Positions 27,575-36,051 of a stretch of DNA of 64,000 bases are shown here, one piece after another. The notes beneath the pieces are model-generated. The model was given only the letters and a program-made list of their open reading frames with translations, had not been told where the DNA came from and made no database searches. Position 1 is the stretch's first letter. Every line of letters begins with the position of its first letter. The translations under genes were made by a program, and so were the position numbers. The DNA comes from Chloroflexota bacterium (GTDB lineage Bacteria > Chloroflexota > UBA11872): positions 1-64,000 of the forward strand of contig JAJEGF010000087.1 in the NCBI GenBank assembly GCA_022820025.1. The letters are read 5' to 3'.

Positions 27575-28183
27575 CTAACGTTCGACGCGGGCAAACCGCA
27601 ACGTCCACCGGCTCCCGCCGTCGCTGGACAGGATCTGAATCGCAATCGCCGTCTTGACCGGACCGATCGACACCGCGCCTTCATCCATGGCTATCTGCGC
27701 CGTGCCGCTCGCGACCGACGCTGACTCATCGGAAGACTCCTGGCCCGCTGTCGGCGTCTTGCTCCCGGAGTCATCGCCAACCGAACTCCACACAACCTGC
27801 ACGATGCCGAAATTCAGCGTCACGCTGAACGTCACGTAAAAGCTCTCGCCCCCCGGCAGCGACACGATCGAGCTCTCCGAACCCCGCCCGCGCCGCGTTC
27901 GGCTCCCATCGCTCGCGACCTCCGTCGCATAGTCCGCCAGCGCATACGCCTGCGTCTGAATCGGCTGCCCGTCCGTCCCGGTGCCCGGCAGCGGCGGCAG
28001 CGCGGGAACGGGCGTGGAGTCCGCGGTAGCACCCGGAGTCTCCGTGGGCGTTGGCTCAGGCGTGGGCGTCCAAGCTGGCGTGGCTGTCGGAAGCGGCGCG
28101 GTTGTCTGCGAGCTCCCCTGCTCGCACGCGGCAAGGACAAGCGCGCCTGCCACAGCCGCCAGCACTACGCGCCGCGAAATCAC
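27575..28183 (-). CDS. Predicted lipoprotein with Thr-Pro linker
   Basis: 202 aa. Signal MISRRVVLAAVAGALVLAAC with lipobox LAAC (Cys20). A Thr/Pro-rich linker follows (TPAWTPTPEPTPTETPG), then a beta-rich domain with GESFYVTFSVTLNFGIVQVV. The linker resembles that of the LysM protein at 7945 and is typical of exported proteins of this genome. Function unknown. The 3' end faces the preceding plus-strand lipoprotein across 159 bp that contain nothing recognisable. Confidence 0.75.
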   Translation of the reverse strand: MISRRVVLAAVAGALVLAACEQGSSQTTAPLPTATPAWTPTPEPTPTETPGATADSTPVPALPPLPGTGTDGQPIQTQAYALADYATEVASDGSRTRRGRGSESSIVSLPGGESFYVTFSVTLNFGIVQVVWSSVGDDSGSKTPTAGQESSDESASVASGTAQIAMDEGAVSIGPVKTAIAIQILSSDGGSRWTLRFARVER

Positions 28184-28216
28184 CCCGGCCCTTCGGCCGG
28201 CGACGCGGATCAGCCC

Positions 28217-29125
28217 CTACCCCACCGGCGGATAGTGCAACCGCCCCTGCCGCTCCGTCTCCACCCGCAGCAGGTACCCGCCGATGCTGGTCACGTACAG
28301 GGTCGACAGGTCGTCCCCGCCAAACGTGCAGTTGGTTGGATTCGCCACCGGCACGTCGTGCCGCTCGATCACCTCGCCGTCCGGCGCAAACACGTAGACC
28401 GACGACCCGGGCCCACCCTGGTCCCAACCCGCCGTCGCCACGATATACCCGTCGATGTCCAGGACCATTCCGTCGATACCGCGGTGCGCGCCGAAGTCGT
28501 GCAGCACCGTCATTTCGCCCAGCGAGCCGTCGGCGTTGACCGGGTACGACCGCAACTGCCGGTACTCATCCTCGTTCCGCCCGCTCTGCGCCACGAACAG
28601 CACCGAGTGGTCCAGCGAAAACAGCAACCCGTTCGGCCGCGTCGTATCGAACGTCACGCGGTTGGTCACCCACGACCCGTCATCCTGCGGATCCAGCCGG
28701 TACACCGAATCGTGGTCCAAATCCTTGTTCCCGCGATCTTCCGTCCACGGGCCCGCCGCCCCTTCGTAATACGGGTCGGTGAACCAGATGCGCCCCACGT
28801 TGTCGATGGCCAGGTCGTTAGGAATGTTCAGCCGCTGCCCCTCGAACCCACCAGTCAGTGGAGTCGTCGTCCCGTCGGCGTTGTACCGAACCACCCGCCG
28901 TGCGCCGCCTTCGCAGCCGTACAGCACGCCGCTGGGGTCGAACATCAGCCCGTTGCAATAGTTGGTGCCCTCGCGGTACACCGTCGACTCGCCCGAGTTG
29001 GGGTCATAGCGCATGATCCGGCTCTGCTGGATGCTCGTGAACAGCAGCGCCTCGCCGTCCCAGGCAGGGCCTTCCGTCACATTCCCGTACGGACCGTCCA
29101 ACTGCTCGAATTCCCAGGCCATCAC
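28217..29125 (-). CDS. SMP-30/gluconolactonase-family lactonase
   Basis: 302 aa six-bladed propeller of the SMP-30/LRE family. Signatures: NVTEGPAWDGEALLFTS (metal Glu), NIPNDLAIDNVGRIWFTDP (metal Asn) and GAHRGIDGMVLDIDGYIVAT (catalytic Asp region). Members hydrolyse sugar lactones to aldonic acids. It is the last gene of a probable catabolic operon whose dehydrogenases could make such lactones. The start may be Met1 or Met2. Confidence 0.9.
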   Translation of the reverse strand: MMAWEFEQLDGPYGNVTEGPAWDGEALLFTSIQQSRIMRYDPNSGESTVYREGTNYCNGLMFDPSGVLYGCEGGARRVVRYNADGTTTPLTGGFEGQRLNIPNDLAIDNVGRIWFTDPYYEGAAGPWTEDRGNKDLDHDSVYRLDPQDDGSWVTNRVTFDTTRPNGLLFSLDHSVLFVAQSGRNEDEYRQLRSYPVNADGSLGEMTVLHDFGAHRGIDGMVLDIDGYIVATAGWDQGGPGSSVYVFAPDGEVIERHDVPVANPTNCTFGGDDLSTLYVTSIGGYLLRVETERQGRLHYPPVG

Positions 29126-29181
29126 GCGCTCCTTTGTGATCTACAGGCCGAATGCGATTGGTCGAACCATAGCCGCCGGTC

Positions 29182-30195
29182 CTACCTACCGGTAACCAGC
29201 GTCCGGCTGTCCGCCGCGTCCCGCGCCAGCAACGTCCAACGATGCGAGGCAATCACGTCGTCAGCCGTAATCGCCAGCTCCGTCTCACCCCGCGCTGCGG
29301 CTACAAAGTCGCGCGCCAAGGCATTCGGCGCGTCCGCCGTGGGCGTATCCAGCGACGGCCCCTCGAAGTCCGTCAGCATCCGCTGCCTCCCGCCATGGTC
29401 GATCGTGCAGGAGTCCTCCGCCGTCGTCCGGATCTCGATGGACCCTTCGGTCCCTTCGATCAGCATCCGGCAATCGCCGTGATACGGGGCGCTGTCCGGC
29501 GTCAGCCATGAGGCTCGCAGGAACGCCGACCCGCCGTCCGCCAGCCGTAGCCACACCTCGGCGTGATCCGCAAACGTCGGGTACTCCACAAAGCGCGTAG
29601 CCCCATGCTGCGCCGCCACGCCCGTCGGCTCGCTCCCGTGCAGCCAGCGCACCGCGTCGACGTCGTGAATGCACAGGTCCAGCAGCGCCCCGCCGTTCAA
29701 TTCCCGGTCGAAAAACCAGTCCGGCCGCCGCGCCGGCCCGCACTTGTGCGGCCGCTGCGCCATCGACGACACCACCTGCCCGATCTCGCCCGCCTCGATC
29801 GCCCGCTTGGCCGCCAGGTACGGACCGCTGAGCCGCAGCGTCAACGCGCAACTCAGCGCCGCCTCGCCCTGCGCCGCCGCTTCCAGCCGGTCCAGGTCGT
29901 CGAGCGTCGTCACCGCCGGCTTGTCCAGCAGCACGCTCACTCCTGCCTCCAGGCAGGCCACCGCAACCTCGCCCTTCTCGTTGTTGATTGGCGCCAGCGC
30001 CGCGGCATCGATTGAGCCGTCCAACAGCTCGCGGTAGTCCTCGATGCCCGGCACCCCAAAGGCCGCCGCCGTCTCGTCACGCACCGCGTCTTCCGCCTCC
30101 GCCACCGCCACCAGTTCCACGCCGTCCTCGGCAATGAGCTGCCGCGTTATCCCCAGCACGTGCCCGTGCTGCGCGCCGATGATTGCCAGTCGCAC
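29182..30195 (-). CDS. Gfo/Idh/MocA-family oxidoreductase
   Basis: 337 aa NAD(P)-dependent sugar or inositol dehydrogenase-like protein. The Rossmann start is MRLAIIGAQHGHVLGITRQL; the EKP equivalent is VLLDKPAVTTLDD. The C-domain has LCIHDVDAVRWLHG, typical of the family. Substrate is unknown but neighbouring lactonase and aminotransferase genes suggest a carbohydrate acid or amino sugar. Confidence 0.9.
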   Translation of the reverse strand: MRLAIIGAQHGHVLGITRQLIAEDGVELVAVAEAEDAVRDETAAAFGVPGIEDYRELLDGSIDAAALAPINNEKGEVAVACLEAGVSVLLDKPAVTTLDDLDRLEAAAQGEAALSCALTLRLSGPYLAAKRAIEAGEIGQVVSSMAQRPHKCGPARRPDWFFDRELNGGALLDLCIHDVDAVRWLHGSEPTGVAAQHGATRFVEYPTFADHAEVWLRLADGGSAFLRASWLTPDSAPYHGDCRMLIEGTEGSIEIRTTAEDSCTIDHGGRQRMLTDFEGPSLDTPTADAPNALARDFVAAARGETELAITADDVIASHRWTLLARDAADSRTLVTGR

Positions 30196-30224
30196 CGCTC
30201 AGCGGCTCCTTTGCATCTGAAGGC

Positions 30225-30683
30225 TCACGAATCTCTCCCGCTGCCGAACATCGCCGCCAGCGTCTGCCTGCGGTAGTCGAAAATCCGCTCCACGTCGCGG
30301 CGCACTACCAGCGCATTCGCCAGCGCGCCGCCCCACACAGCGTATTCCACCCGGTCCCCCGCCAGCGTCCCGCCGTCCTGTTCCACGAACGAATGCTCGT
30401 GGATCCACTGCCGGTACGGACCCTTCACCTGCACGTCCGCGAACCGGTGCGGCGGGTCCCACGCCGTGATCTCGCTCCGCCACCGCAGCGGAATCCCCCG
30501 AAACCGCAGCCGGTAGTCGATCAACCTCCCAGGCCGCATCTCGATCGGCCTCGGCGTCACCACGCTAAACTTCAACCACGGCGGCGTAATCACCTCCAGG
30601 TTCCCGGCGTCCGAGAAGAAACCGAACACCTCATCCAGCGGCCGCGGCAGCCACACGCTCGACTCGTGCACAAACGTCCGCAC
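30225..30683 (-). CDS. SRPBCC (START-like) domain protein
   Basis: 152 aa. Starts RTFVHESSVWLPRPLDEVFG and continues FFSDAGNLEVITPPWLKFSV. This is the pattern of SRPBCC proteins akin to the N-terminal part of YfcH/SulA-like or ligand-binding cyclase-fold proteins. These form a hydrophobic ligand pocket. There are no obvious catalytic residues. It lies in the catabolic operon between the aminotransferase and a dehydrogenase. Confidence 0.8.
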   Translation of the reverse strand: MRTFVHESSVWLPRPLDEVFGFFSDAGNLEVITPPWLKFSVVTPRPIEMRPGRLIDYRLRFRGIPLRWRSEITAWDPPHRFADVQVKGPYRQWIHEHSFVEQDGGTLAGDRVEYAVWGGALANALVVRRDVERIFDYRRQTLAAMFGSGRDS

Positions 30684-30735
30684 GCCGATCTCCTCCAGGC
30701 CGTCTACCCAGGCCGGATCTGCCTACACGACCAAC

Positions 30736-31986
30736 CTAGCGACGCGCCAGGAACGCAGCCGTCGTCTTCCTCACCGTCGAAACGATGGTCTCCACCGCCG
30801 CCTCGGTGATGTTCGGCGTCATCTGCAAGGCCACGCCGCGCCCCATGATGTCCTCGCCGCGCGGGCACACCACCTGCGTGTAGTCCATCGGCGTCTCGCG
30901 TTCGAAGTCGAACGGGAACCGGCTCTCGCCGTAGCCGTGCGGCCCTGCCAGGAACGGGTTGCGGTACAGCGGCCCCTCGCGGCCCGACCCGACGTACGGC
31001 CCGCCCAGCGGCACCCCGGCCCGGCCGACCTCCTCGGCGAAGTCCCAGGCCGAACACCCCAGCGTGTCGGTATCCAGCGTGAAGCCCAGCACCCAATACG
31101 TATGCCGGTCGCCGGGCCGCACCCGCTGCGGCGTGATCTCGTCCATGTCCGACAGCCCGTCGATGATCGCCTCGGCCGTCGCGATCTTCCGCTCGATGTA
31201 CCCGTCCACCTTCTCCAACTGCGTGCGCAGCACCGCCGCCATCAGGTCGCCCATCTTGTAGTTGGGCGCCAGGAAGTAGTTGGCGTACGGCTGCCCGTGC
31301 AGCGGCCCGTTGTCGCGCGGCAGGGCCGCGTCGCGGAACAGGATGGCGCGTTCCCAAAGGGCCTGGTCGTTCGTCACCACCGCCCCGCCGGTGCCCGCCG
31401 ACAGGTGCTTGCCGCCAAAGCTGAACCCGCCGATGTCGCCCACCGTCCCCACGATCCGCCCCTGCGATTCGGCGAAGTGCGCCTGGCAGCAGTCCTCGAT
31501 CAGCGCCAGCCCATGCCGATCGGCAATCGCCTGCAGCGCGTTCATGTCGCACGGATTGCCGAACAGGTGCACGGCCATGATGGCCCGCGTGCGCGGCGTG
31601 ATCTTGGCTTCCACGTCCGCCGGATCCAGCGTGTAGGTGTCGTCCACGTCGGCGAACACCGGCACGCAGTTGTGCAGGATCGCCCCAATGATCGACCCGC
31701 CCGCGGTCCACGGCGACACGATGATCTCGCTCCCCGGCTCCGGGTTCAGTGCCCCGATGCACACGTGCATGGCCGCCGTGCCCGAGCTGGCCGTCACCGC
31801 GTGCTTCGCCCCGTGGCGCGCCGCAAACGCCTCCTCGAACTCCACCACCTTCGGCCCCAGCCCCACGTTACCCGACCGCAGCACCTCCGCCACCGCCGCT
31901 ATATCGTCATCCCCGAAGTCGTGGGTCGCCCCCAGGTCCAGCATCGCCGCCCGGTCCCCCGTCTGCGCCGCCGCTCGCTCGTTCAT
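30736..31986 (-). CDS. DegT/DnrJ/EryC1-family PLP aminotransferase
   Basis: 416 aa. The family's PLP-binding Lys is in FSFGGKHLSAGTGGAVVTN near residue 215. Other features are SSGTAAMHVCIGALNPEPG and VHLFGNPCDMNAL. Members transaminate keto-sugars or dehydrate deoxysugars. The ATG overlaps the upstream amidohydrolase stop as ATGA, so it is part of the same operon. Confidence 0.92.
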   Translation of the reverse strand: MNERAAAQTGDRAAMLDLGATHDFGDDDIAAVAEVLRSGNVGLGPKVVEFEEAFAARHGAKHAVTASSGTAAMHVCIGALNPEPGSEIIVSPWTAGGSIIGAILHNCVPVFADVDDTYTLDPADVEAKITPRTRAIMAVHLFGNPCDMNALQAIADRHGLALIEDCCQAHFAESQGRIVGTVGDIGGFSFGGKHLSAGTGGAVVTNDQALWERAILFRDAALPRDNGPLHGQPYANYFLAPNYKMGDLMAAVLRTQLEKVDGYIERKIATAEAIIDGLSDMDEITPQRVRPGDRHTYWVLGFTLDTDTLGCSAWDFAEEVGRAGVPLGGPYVGSGREGPLYRNPFLAGPHGYGESRFPFDFERETPMDYTQVVCPRGEDIMGRGVALQMTPNITEAAVETIVSTVRKTTAAFLARR

Positions 31987-32759
31987 GCCGCTCCCCCTCT
32001 TGCCGGATCGTCCAGCCGCAGCAGACGGATAGCGTTCAACCCCAGGATCTTCTCCTTGGCCCGCCGCGGTATGTCCGCCGTCACGACCTTCGCGATCTGC
32101 TGCCGCGCGTCCATCAGCGCCATGTCCGAGCCGTACAGCACCTTGTCCTCGCCCGCCCGCTCCACGTTGAACTCGGTGGCCCCTAGCGTCGTGCGCGAGC
32201 TACAGGTCTCCATGTAGACGTTCGGCAGCGTGCGCGCTGTCTCCGCGGCGTCGGCGTCCACCGCCCCCGCCGTGTGCGCCATCACCCAGCGCACGTTGGG
32301 AAAGCGCTCGCTCAGCGCCGTAAACCGCCCCTCGATCGTCGTTCCCGGCGGATCGAATGGGTACGTCGCGTGACACATTACCGCCATCTCCTGCTCGTCC
32401 ACCCACTCGTAGATCGGAAAGTACGCCGGATCGTCGTTGGGACGTCCGAAGTAGTCCGGATAAATCTTCACGTACGCCATGCCCAGCCCATGCACCGCCC
32501 GCTCCAGTTCCCGCACCGCCTCCTCGGGATAGTGCGGCGTCGCAAAGGCCACGCCAATAAACCGGTCCGGCGCCCGTTTCACGTACTCCATCACCAGGTC
32601 GTTGCCACGGCGGGCATCGCCGAACCAGATGCAGTTAATGCAGGACCGGTCCACGCCGGCCGCGTCCATCACCTTCAGGTACAGGTCGCAGTCCGCGTCC
32701 ACCCCATAGCGGCCCCAGCAACCGGCGTGGCTATGAAAGTCGATGACCGGGCTATCCAT
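31983..32759 (-). CDS. Amidohydrolase-2 family metal-dependent hydrolase
   Basis: 258 aa TIM-barrel hydrolase or decarboxylase. Metal ligands are recognisable: VIDFHSHAG (HxH) at the N-terminus, VMCHATYP, VMAHTAGA and LYGSDMALMD (Asp). The ATG at 32759 overlaps the stop of the upstream paralogue by 8 bp (ATGGATAG). It appears catalytically competent, in contrast to the neighbour at 32752. Confidence 0.9.
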   Translation of the reverse strand: MDSPVIDFHSHAGCWGRYGVDADCDLYLKVMDAAGVDRSCINCIWFGDARRGNDLVMEYVKRAPDRFIGVAFATPHYPEEAVRELERAVHGLGMAYVKIYPDYFGRPNDDPAYFPIYEWVDEQEMAVMCHATYPFDPPGTTIEGRFTALSERFPNVRWVMAHTAGAVDADAAETARTLPNVYMETCSSRTTLGATEFNVERAGEDKVLYGSDMALMDARQQIAKVVTADIPRRAKEKILGLNAIRLLRLDDPARGGAA

Positions 32760-33546
32760 CAGACGACATCCCCAGCAGACGTTCAAGGTTGCCGCCGCAG
32801 ACCGCCCGCAGGTCGGCCTCGTTCAGCCCCAACCGGTGCAGGTGATACAGCTGCGGCGCGATGGCCTGCTCCGGAAATCGCGACCCGTACAGCACCCGCC
32901 TCGGCCCCACGATCTCCAGCAGCCGCGCAATCCCGTCCACGATCACGTACCTCGAGACCTCGATCGACAGGTTCGGCAGGCTCCGCAGCAGCGGCGGCGC
33001 CCAGGAAGCCTGCACATAGTGCACCTCGCACAGCACTACGTGCAGGTCGGGGAACTGGCGCACCGTCTCGTGAACCGCGTGCGGGTCAAGGTCGCCGCCG
33101 TCATGCCAGTTCGCCTCGTAGCTGGCCGGCAGCCATAGCGGGATCCCGCTCACCGACAGCCACTCCAGCCACTCGCCCACCACCCACGACCTGAACGGAT
33201 AGTGGTGCAGCATCGGCACCATCCGCACCGCCCTTACGCCGGCCGCCTCGATCTGCGCCGCGGTCGCCTCCAGGTCGTCGAACGTCGGATTGCAGACGAA
33301 CTGCGGAACCAGCCGCGACTCGTCGCCAATCGCCTCCAGCAGCCCCGCGTTGCCTTCGGCCGAGTCGAACGCCGCCGCGTGCGGCGCATACACCAGCGCC
33401 CGCTCCACCCCGGCCCGGTCCATCTCCGCCAGCAACCCGGCCGCGTCGTCCACCGCCACCCGCCGGTCGTGCCGCCGCCCCAGCGCCGCATTCGCATCAA
33501 ACGCCGGCGCCTCCGGCCGAAAGTCCAAGTCAACCGCCGATGTCAT
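32752..33546 (-). CDS. Amidohydrolase-fold protein lacking metal ligands
   Basis: 264 aa, same fold and length class as the neighbouring amidohydrolase. At the N-terminal HxH site it reads PAFDANAALGRR. The second His region is LPASYEANW. At the final metal Asp it reads VLYGSRFPEQA instead of GSD. All main ligands appear lost. It may be a non-catalytic partner or a metal-independent variant. Met at 33546 is favoured over 33555, which gives MPAMTS. Confidence 0.8.
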   Translation of the reverse strand: MTSAVDLDFRPEAPAFDANAALGRRHDRRVAVDDAAGLLAEMDRAGVERALVYAPHAAAFDSAEGNAGLLEAIGDESRLVPQFVCNPTFDDLEATAAQIEAAGVRAVRMVPMLHHYPFRSWVVGEWLEWLSVSGIPLWLPASYEANWHDGGDLDPHAVHETVRQFPDLHVVLCEVHYVQASWAPPLLRSLPNLSIEVSRYVIVDGIARLLEIVGPRRVLYGSRFPEQAIAPQLYHLHRLGLNEADLRAVCGGNLERLLGMSSDG

Positions 33547-33558
33547 TGCCGGCAACTC

Positions 33559-34695
33559 CTACCCGGCGCCCTGCGCCGCATCCGCCGTCCACACGTCTAG
33601 CGGGTTCTCCCGCACCGTCATCGGCAGATCCACCCGAGCCCGCCGCCGGTGCGACTCCCAGGCCGCGTGCATCATCTCCATCGCCGCCCGGCCCTCGCGC
33701 CCGCTCGACTCGGGCTCCCGGTCCTCCTGGATCGCTTCCCACAGGTCCCGGAACATGATCCCCTGCAACCGGTCGCGCGACTCCGCCTTGGTCAGCGGCG
33801 CGCCGTGCGGCGCGTCTTCCGAGGGCATCGGTACCGGCTCCCACTGGTGGTTGTACACCGGCGACATGTGCGAGCCGTAGTGCCGGAACAGCCGCGTGTC
33901 CACGCTTTGCCGCAGCGCATAGCGCCCCTGCGAACCGAAAATATCCAGCCCGTACGAGCGGTCGTCGTTGTCGGCTTCCATCCAGAAGTTGATGCTGATG
34001 TTGATACCGCCCGCCGCCCCGTACGTGGCGAACATCCGCTCGCCCATCACCGTGCCGCTGTCCACGTGCTTCCCATGAATCTCCGTGCTGGGCGTAATGT
34101 CCGCCGCCGTGGCCTCGCGCCCGCCCACCGTCACGTGCCCGTGCGCCCATTGCACGTCCGGCGCGAACACCCGCGCCCAGTCCGCGATATGGGTGCCCAT
34201 CTCCGTCATCTCGGTGGCCGACGGACGTGCCCCCTTGTTATAGGCCTGGATCGCGAACACGTCGCCAATATCGCCCGACGAGATCAGGTGCCGAACCAGC
34301 CCGTTGTAGCCGCTGGCCCGCTTGATGTGATTGATCGCCAGCTTCACCCCGTTGCGGTCGCAGGCCTCGACCATCGCGTCGCATTCTGCCAGCGACAGCG
34401 CCATCGGCTTCTCGCAGAACACGTGGCAACCGGCTTCCGCCGCGGCGATCGTGGCCGGCGCGTGAAACGACCCGTGGGTCGTCACGAACACCACGTCCGG
34501 GCGCGTCTTCTCATACAACTCGTCCCAGGATTCGTAGACATCGTCCGTACCCCAGGCCTGCCGGTACCGTTCACGAGCCTCCGGGCTGATGTCGCAGCCG
34601 CCCACCACGCGCGCGCCTAGCTCCTGCACCGCCGCCCGCGTGTGGTTGTGCCCCATGCCCCCGCATCCCACCACTGCGATTCTTGGTTTCGCCAT
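33559..34695 (-). CDS. Gfo/Idh/MocA-family oxidoreductase
   Basis: 378 aa. Rossmann motif RIAVVGCGGMGHNHTRAA and lysine motif VFCEKPMALSLAECDAM are canonical. The C-domain carries EMGTHIADWARVFAP. First gene of the probable seven-gene catabolic operon running to 28217. ATG at 34695 is preferred over the GTG at 34707. The regulator of the operon is not in the window. Confidence 0.92.
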   Translation of the reverse strand: MAKPRIAVVGCGGMGHNHTRAAVQELGARVVGGCDISPEARERYRQAWGTDDVYESWDELYEKTRPDVVFVTTHGSFHAPATIAAAEAGCHVFCEKPMALSLAECDAMVEACDRNGVKLAINHIKRASGYNGLVRHLISSGDIGDVFAIQAYNKGARPSATEMTEMGTHIADWARVFAPDVQWAHGHVTVGGREATAADITPSTEIHGKHVDSGTVMGERMFATYGAAGGINISINFWMEADNDDRSYGLDIFGSQGRYALRQSVDTRLFRHYGSHMSPVYNHQWEPVPMPSEDAPHGAPLTKAESRDRLQGIMFRDLWEAIQEDREPESSGREGRAAMEMMHAAWESHRRRARVDLPMTVRENPLDVWTADAAQGAG

Positions 34696-34947
34696 CGTCG
34701 CCACCACCCCGCGCTAGCGCGCCGCACCCCGAGTCTACGCCGGACCGTGCCTGCTATACGACGCGAGATGGACCTTCGAGTCGTTCGTCCTTTGTATCCG
34801 CCTTCACAACGTGGGCTATTTGTTGAATCGGAAGGAAATTTGGGTGCGCTGCCGATGGTTGTTGCCGTTTGCCGCGGGTGCTACGCTCGCTGCCAGGCGT
34901 CAAGTGGGCGTAGAGACGCTGGTCTGATACCGAAGGGCGGAACAACA

Positions 34948-35679
34948 GTGATAACCAGGTACTCGGGAATGTTCTTGATCGTCGGAGTGCTCCTTACGGT
35001 TGTCTCCTCATTGTTTCACCCGGGAATCGCCCTCATTAATCCCGTGGACCAGACCGACTTTCCGGCCGCCGTTGGCGCAATTGGCGATGCGCCAGTCCTC
35101 TCGCATTTGATGACGATCCTGAACGTGCTCGGGATGCTGCTCATGTGCTTCGGTGTCCTGGCACTCTTCCCGCTTGCCTCCAGGCAGGGAGGGCTCAGCG
35201 GAACCTTCCTCAGGTTCGGCATCTTCGTCTCGATCGTCGAGTGGTGCAGCATTGTCGTCGGCCTGGGCATGCGTCACTACGTCGCTTACCTCGCGCAGCG
35301 CGCCGCCGACGCGCCGGCAGGTTCGGAACTACAGGCGTCCTTGCAGCAGACCGCCCTCATGGTTCATACAAGCATGTCCGCGGTTCTCGTGGTATTCGTT
35401 ACGATCTTCCCGTTTGCCTCATTCTTCCTTGGCGCCGGTCTGATCAGCCGGTTTCAGGACCTCAATGCAAATAAGATCGCGTCCTACGGACTTGCCCTGT
35501 TTGGACTTGGCGGACTTGTCGTTTTCATCATAATCATGTTTGCCGGCGTGGCAGATCCCGTTGGACTCCTCTTGGTCAACAACGTCTTCTTGTTCCTCGG
35601 TTCCATCTGCCTCCTGACCCTGGGCGTCGGGATGTACAGGGGCCAGAGCGGCCTCGCCGAGGAAGGTGCCGCCAGCTAG
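34948..35679 (+). CDS. Multi-pass membrane protein, unknown
   Basis: 243 aa from a GTG at 34948 preceded by AGGGCGGA. About six hydrophobic segments are seen, including SGMFLIVGVLLTVVSSLF, ILNVLGMLLMCFGVLAL and GLGGLVVFIIIMFAGVA. It resembles DUF4386-like or general membrane proteins but was not identified. Codon use is less GC-rich than its neighbours. The 252 bp upstream contain no other gene. It could belong to an acquired segment ending at the tRNA. Confidence 0.65.
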   Translation: MITRYSGMFLIVGVLLTVVSSLFHPGIALINPVDQTDFPAAVGAIGDAPVLSHLMTILNVLGMLLMCFGVLALFPLASRQGGLSGTFLRFGIFVSIVEWCSIVVGLGMRHYVAYLAQRAADAPAGSELQASLQQTALMVHTSMSAVLVVFVTIFPFASFFLGAGLISRFQDLNANKIASYGLALFGLGGLVVFIIIMFAGVADPVGLLLVNNVFLFLGSICLLTLGVGMYRGQSGLAEEGAAS

Positions 35680-35828
35680 GACCTGATCGACGGTGCCGCC
35701 GGGTCGTCGCGAGCCCGGCGCGCACCCGATGCTTGGAGTCCACCCGCCACTTCGGCTCGAGGTCGCCCCTCAGGTTCCTTATCGCGTCCTCAGTGGGGCC
35801 TGCAGACCCTCAGTCTCGACCCGGATCC

Positions 35829-35857
35829 TTGACGGCCCGCTGACCATAATGTAGACA
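35829..35857 (+). promoter_or_regulatory. Sigma70-type promoter of RNA module 1
   Basis: TTGACG, an exact 17-bp spacer, then TAGACA. The predicted start is the A of ATACCCCCC at 35864, 7 bp past the -10. The same layout recurs 124 bp downstream with a diverged spacer, so the arrangement appears selected. Confidence 0.7.
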
Positions 35858-35863
35858 TGGTTC

Positions 35864-35926
35864 ATACCCCCCTGTCGTTTAGGTGGCAGGGTCGAGGCCG
35901 CCCCTCCGGGCGGTTTCTGTCTTTCT
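35864..35926 (+). ncRNA. Structured small RNA or leader, module copy 1
   Basis: The predicted RNA is about 63 nt. Hairpin 1 pairs CCCTGTC (35870-35876) with GGCAGGG (35885-35891). After the linker GTCGA, hairpin 2 pairs GGCCGCCC with GGGCGGT (35896-35914, CTCC loop), followed by the T-rich stretch TTTCTGTCTTTCT. An alternative partner for GGCCGCCC is GGGCGGCC at 35928-35935. No open reading frame was recognised. The rest of the gap 35680-35828 shows nothing recognisable. Confidence 0.55.
35896..35926 (+). terminator. Terminator-like hairpin of module 1
   Basis: A 7- to 8-bp GC stem with tetraloop CTCC followed by a pyrimidine tract of mostly T. The tract is interrupted by C and G, so termination may be partial. 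Confidence 0.45.
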
Positions 35927-35952
35927 CGGGCGGCCTTGGTTCGTGCTGATTC

Positions 35953-35981
35953 TTGACAGCCAGCCGGCCATCGCGTACAAA
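35953..35981 (+). promoter_or_regulatory. Sigma70-type promoter of RNA module 2
   Basis: TTGACA, an exact 17-bp spacer, then TACAAA. The predicted start is the A of ATACCCCCC at 35988. The -35 and the start region match module 1 while the spacer has drifted. Confidence 0.72.
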
Positions 35982-35987
35982 TGCCGC

Positions 35988-36051
35988 ATACCCCCCCTGC
36001 TACTTCGGCGGCAGGGTCGAGGCCGCCCCTCCGGGCGGTCTCTGTCTTTCT
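35988..36051 (+). ncRNA. Structured small RNA or leader, module copy 2 (NYN gene leader)
   Basis: Same architecture as copy 1. Hairpin 1 (35995-36016) pairs CCCTGC with GCAGGG and is capped by a C(TTCG)G tetraloop. The U-G pair of copy 1 is a C-G pair here, a consistent change that supports the fold. Hairpin 2 and its linker are identical to copy 1. A second GGGCGGTCTC at 36052-36061 could replace the terminator stem partner. The RNA may be a stand-alone sRNA or an attenuated leader of the NYN gene starting at 36082. Confidence 0.55.
36021..36051 (+). terminator. Terminator or attenuator hairpin of module 2
   Basis: Stem GGCCGCCC/GGGCGGT with CTCC loop and the tract TCTCTGTCTTTCT, 31 bp before the NYN start codon. 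It can mutually exclude pairing with the downstream GGGCGGTCTC. Confidence 0.4.

Noticed and set aside
30937-32217. 426-codon plus-strand frame opposite the DegT aminotransferase
   Set aside because: Antisense shadow of two well-supported genes.
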